Shown piece by piece: positions 53,621 through 54,802 of a stretch of 54,802 nt of DNA; the first letter of the stretch is position 1; each line of letters opens with the position of its first letter. The translations under genes were made by a program, and so were the position numbers. Origin of the DNA: Streptomyces mangrovisoli (GTDB taxonomy: Bacteria > Actinomycetota > Actinomycetes > Streptomycetales > Streptomycetaceae); contig NZ_LAVA02000088.1 of NCBI RefSeq assembly GCF_000974985.2, positions 1 through 54,802 on the forward strand, given 5' to 3'. The notes under the pieces are model-generated. The model saw only the letters and a list, made by a program, of their open reading frames with translations, was not told where the DNA came from and did no database searches.

Positions 53621-54751
53621 TCAGCCGCCCAGTTCCCGGTGGCGGGCCGTGAGGCGTGCCGCGCCCTCCTCGGTCGGGGTGCCGTACAGGCGCAGGCGGG
53701 AGATGCCGCCGTCCGGGAAGATGTCCACGCGCGCGTGGCTGCCGACGGCCGGTTCAGGGAGCACGAAGCGGTGGTTCGTGTCGGGCTGGAGGCGGGTGCG
53801 GGGCAGGATCTCGAGCCAGCCGCCCTCCTCCGCCCCGCCTTCGTCGCCGTCCCGTACCGAGACCGACGCCCAGCCCGCGCTGTTGCCCTTCAGATACGCC
53901 GTGTCGATCTCCACCGCACGGATGACGGACCGGGCCGCCAGCCGGTAGCGGATCCAGTCGTGGCCCTGGTCGCGGCGGCGGCGCGTCTCCCAGCCGTCGT
54001 CCATCTTCCGCGAGCGGCCCGGCTGGATGGTGTTGGTGGCGGGCGAGTAGAAGAGGTCGGAGGCGTCCTCGACCGCGCCGCCGTTCTCCAGGGCGACCAC
54101 GTCGAACGTACCGAGCGCCGCCAGCCACGCCGGGTCGGGCACGATCTCGCCGTGCACCCGCAGGCGCGCGATGCCGCCGTCGGGGTGCTGGTTCACCCGG
54201 AGGTGGGTGAAGCGCTGCTCCACCGCCACGACGAAACCGTTCGCCGCGTGGCCGCCGACCGGGGTGCGCGGCACGAGGGTCGTCCACTTCACCTCGCCGG
54301 ACAGCAGCTCCTCCGGGGACGGGGAGCCGGGCACGGACGTGCCCTCGACCGACACGGCCTGCGGGTAATTGCCGCGGAAGTGGGCCGTGTCGACGACGAT
54401 GCCGCGGATCACGCCCGGCGCGCCGAGCCGGACCAGCGCCCAGTCGTGGTCGTCCGCCGTCGGCCAGGGCCGGCCGGCCGAGGCGCCGCGCCGGCGCCGG
54501 GTCTCCCAGCCGTCCATGACCTTGCCCTTGTGCCCGAAGTGCTCGGGGTCGAACGCGGCCCGCCCCGGCACCAGGAGGTTCTCCCGCTGGGCGAAGAACT
54601 CGTCGTTGGCGGCGACCACCCCGGCGCCCAGCCGCCGGTCGGCGAGGTCGGGCAGGCGAGTGAAGGGGAAGTCGGCGGTGCGGTAGTCCGCGTAGGGGTC
54701 GCCGCCGCCGTAGGGGCTCGCGTCGCCGGTGAAGCTCGGAATCGCCGTCAC
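53621..54751 (-). CDS. alc: Allantoicase
   Basis: A 376-aa allantoicase, which hydrolyses allantoate to ureidoglycolate and urea in purine degradation. It has the two homologous beta-jelly-roll repeats of the family, each opening with a near-identical segment: MDGWETRRRR (79-88) and MDDGWETRRRR (about 260-270), with DHDWALVRLG and GHDWIRYRLA following, and HPDGGIARLRVHGE and FPDGGISRLRLYG at the ends. Length is normal. The GTG start at 54751 is near the window end; an upstream gene such as allantoinase would be expected beyond it. The GGAA ribosome-binding site is distant (about 13 nt). Confidence 0.93.
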   Translation of the reverse strand: MTAIPSFTGDASPYGGGDPYADYRTADFPFTRLPDLADRRLGAGVVAANDEFFAQRENLLVPGRAAFDPEHFGHKGKVMDGWETRRRRGASAGRPWPTADDHDWALVRLGAPGVIRGIVVDTAHFRGNYPQAVSVEGTSVPGSPSPEELLSGEVKWTTLVPRTPVGGHAANGFVVAVEQRFTHLRVNQHPDGGIARLRVHGEIVPDPAWLAALGTFDVVALENGGAVEDASDLFYSPATNTIQPGRSRKMDDGWETRRRRDQGHDWIRYRLAARSVIRAVEIDTAYLKGNSAGWASVSVRDGDEGGAEEGGWLEILPRTRLQPDTNHRFVLPEPAVGSHARVDIFPDGGISRLRLYGTPTEEGAARLTARHRELGG

Positions 54752-54802
54752 GGTGATCAGGGGTTCCTTTCGGGTGTCGGCCGGTGCGGGTGCGGGTCGG
54801 GG
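54752..54802. promoter_or_regulatory. Upstream edge of the window
   Basis: Only 51 bases remain after the allantoicase start. They include AAAGGAACC and GTGCGGGTGCGGGTCG repeats. They probably hold the leader or operon junction of allantoicase. Confidence 0.3.

Overview
The window is high-GC (roughly 70% or more) actinobacterial chromosome, almost certainly Streptomyces. Codon third positions are nearly all G or C and GTG starts are common. Start/stop overlaps of the GTGA/ATGA type recur. Several short intergenic copies of the 20-mer CGCGCAGTTCCCCGCGCCCC are present, a repeat I know from Streptomyces intergenic DNA. Families typical of the genus occur (DUF3558-like secreted protein, RNase Sa-like guanyl RNase, F420-type LLM oxidoreductase, PucR regulator, CYP107-like P450, SNF2/SWIM pair). 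No rRNA, tRNA, CRISPR array, integrase, transposase or phage gene was recognised. This looks like ordinary chromosome, with unusual in-frame repeat expansions.

Layout. 0.1-5.2 kb, all minus strand: macro-domain protein translationally coupled to a CrtI/PYROXD2-like FAD oxidoreductase, an inositol-monophosphatase-family phosphatase, and a cytosolic gamma-glutamyltransferase homologue. 5.4-11.1 kb, cell-envelope and secreted proteins: an RDD-like membrane protein, a large zinc-ribbon membrane protein with a C-terminal ectodomain, a broken secreted Ig-like protein gene and a DUF3558-like protein. AT-richer intergenic DNA here carries five copies of ATGTGAAG. 11.1-20.2 kb, a minus-strand nucleobase (pyrimidine or hydantoin) catabolic cluster: nitrilase-fold amidohydrolase 2, class III aminotransferase, PucR regulator, amidohydrolase 1, dihydropyrimidinase, LLM F420-type oxidoreductase and NCS1 permease. 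No classical dihydropyrimidine dehydrogenase is present.

20.2-24.5 kb holds tandem repeats, a 617-aa Streptomyces-type protein of unknown function, and a divergent XRE regulator/methionine aminopeptidase pair sharing a 10-bp palindrome. 24.5-31.8 kb: a ClpC-like AAA+ unfoldase, a secreted gamma-glutamyltransferase, a membrane-anchored hypothetical protein and a secreted CocE/S15-like hydrolase. 32.1-38.0 kb: DUF6278-like protein, exonuclease III, MBL-fold hydrolase, a PcaD-PcaC fusion with nine octapeptide repeats in its linker, a 58-aa membrane protein and a phospholipase D/cardiolipin synthase-like enzyme. 38.0-43.6 kb: a SWIM zinc-finger protein with a very long repeat-rich N-terminus, coupled to a SNF2 helicase.

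43.7-47.6 kb: a membrane protein coupled to a ROK glucokinase, and a GntR/UTRA regulator divergent from an inositol-dehydrogenase-like oxidoreductase, with a candidate shared operator. 47.7-54.8 kb: a P450, a two-component pair whose regulator has a Ser/Glu/Arg octapeptide N-terminus, an RNase Sa-like secreted RNase, a RibD/DHFR-fold protein, an AIM24-family protein and allantoicase. Allantoicase and the PucR/NCS1/dihydropyrimidinase cluster both point to use of nucleobases as nitrogen sources. The most unusual signals are the in-frame minisatellites in three unrelated genes, the ATGTGAAG cluster, and the catabolic cluster in which an LLM flavoenzyme may replace the missing ring reductase.
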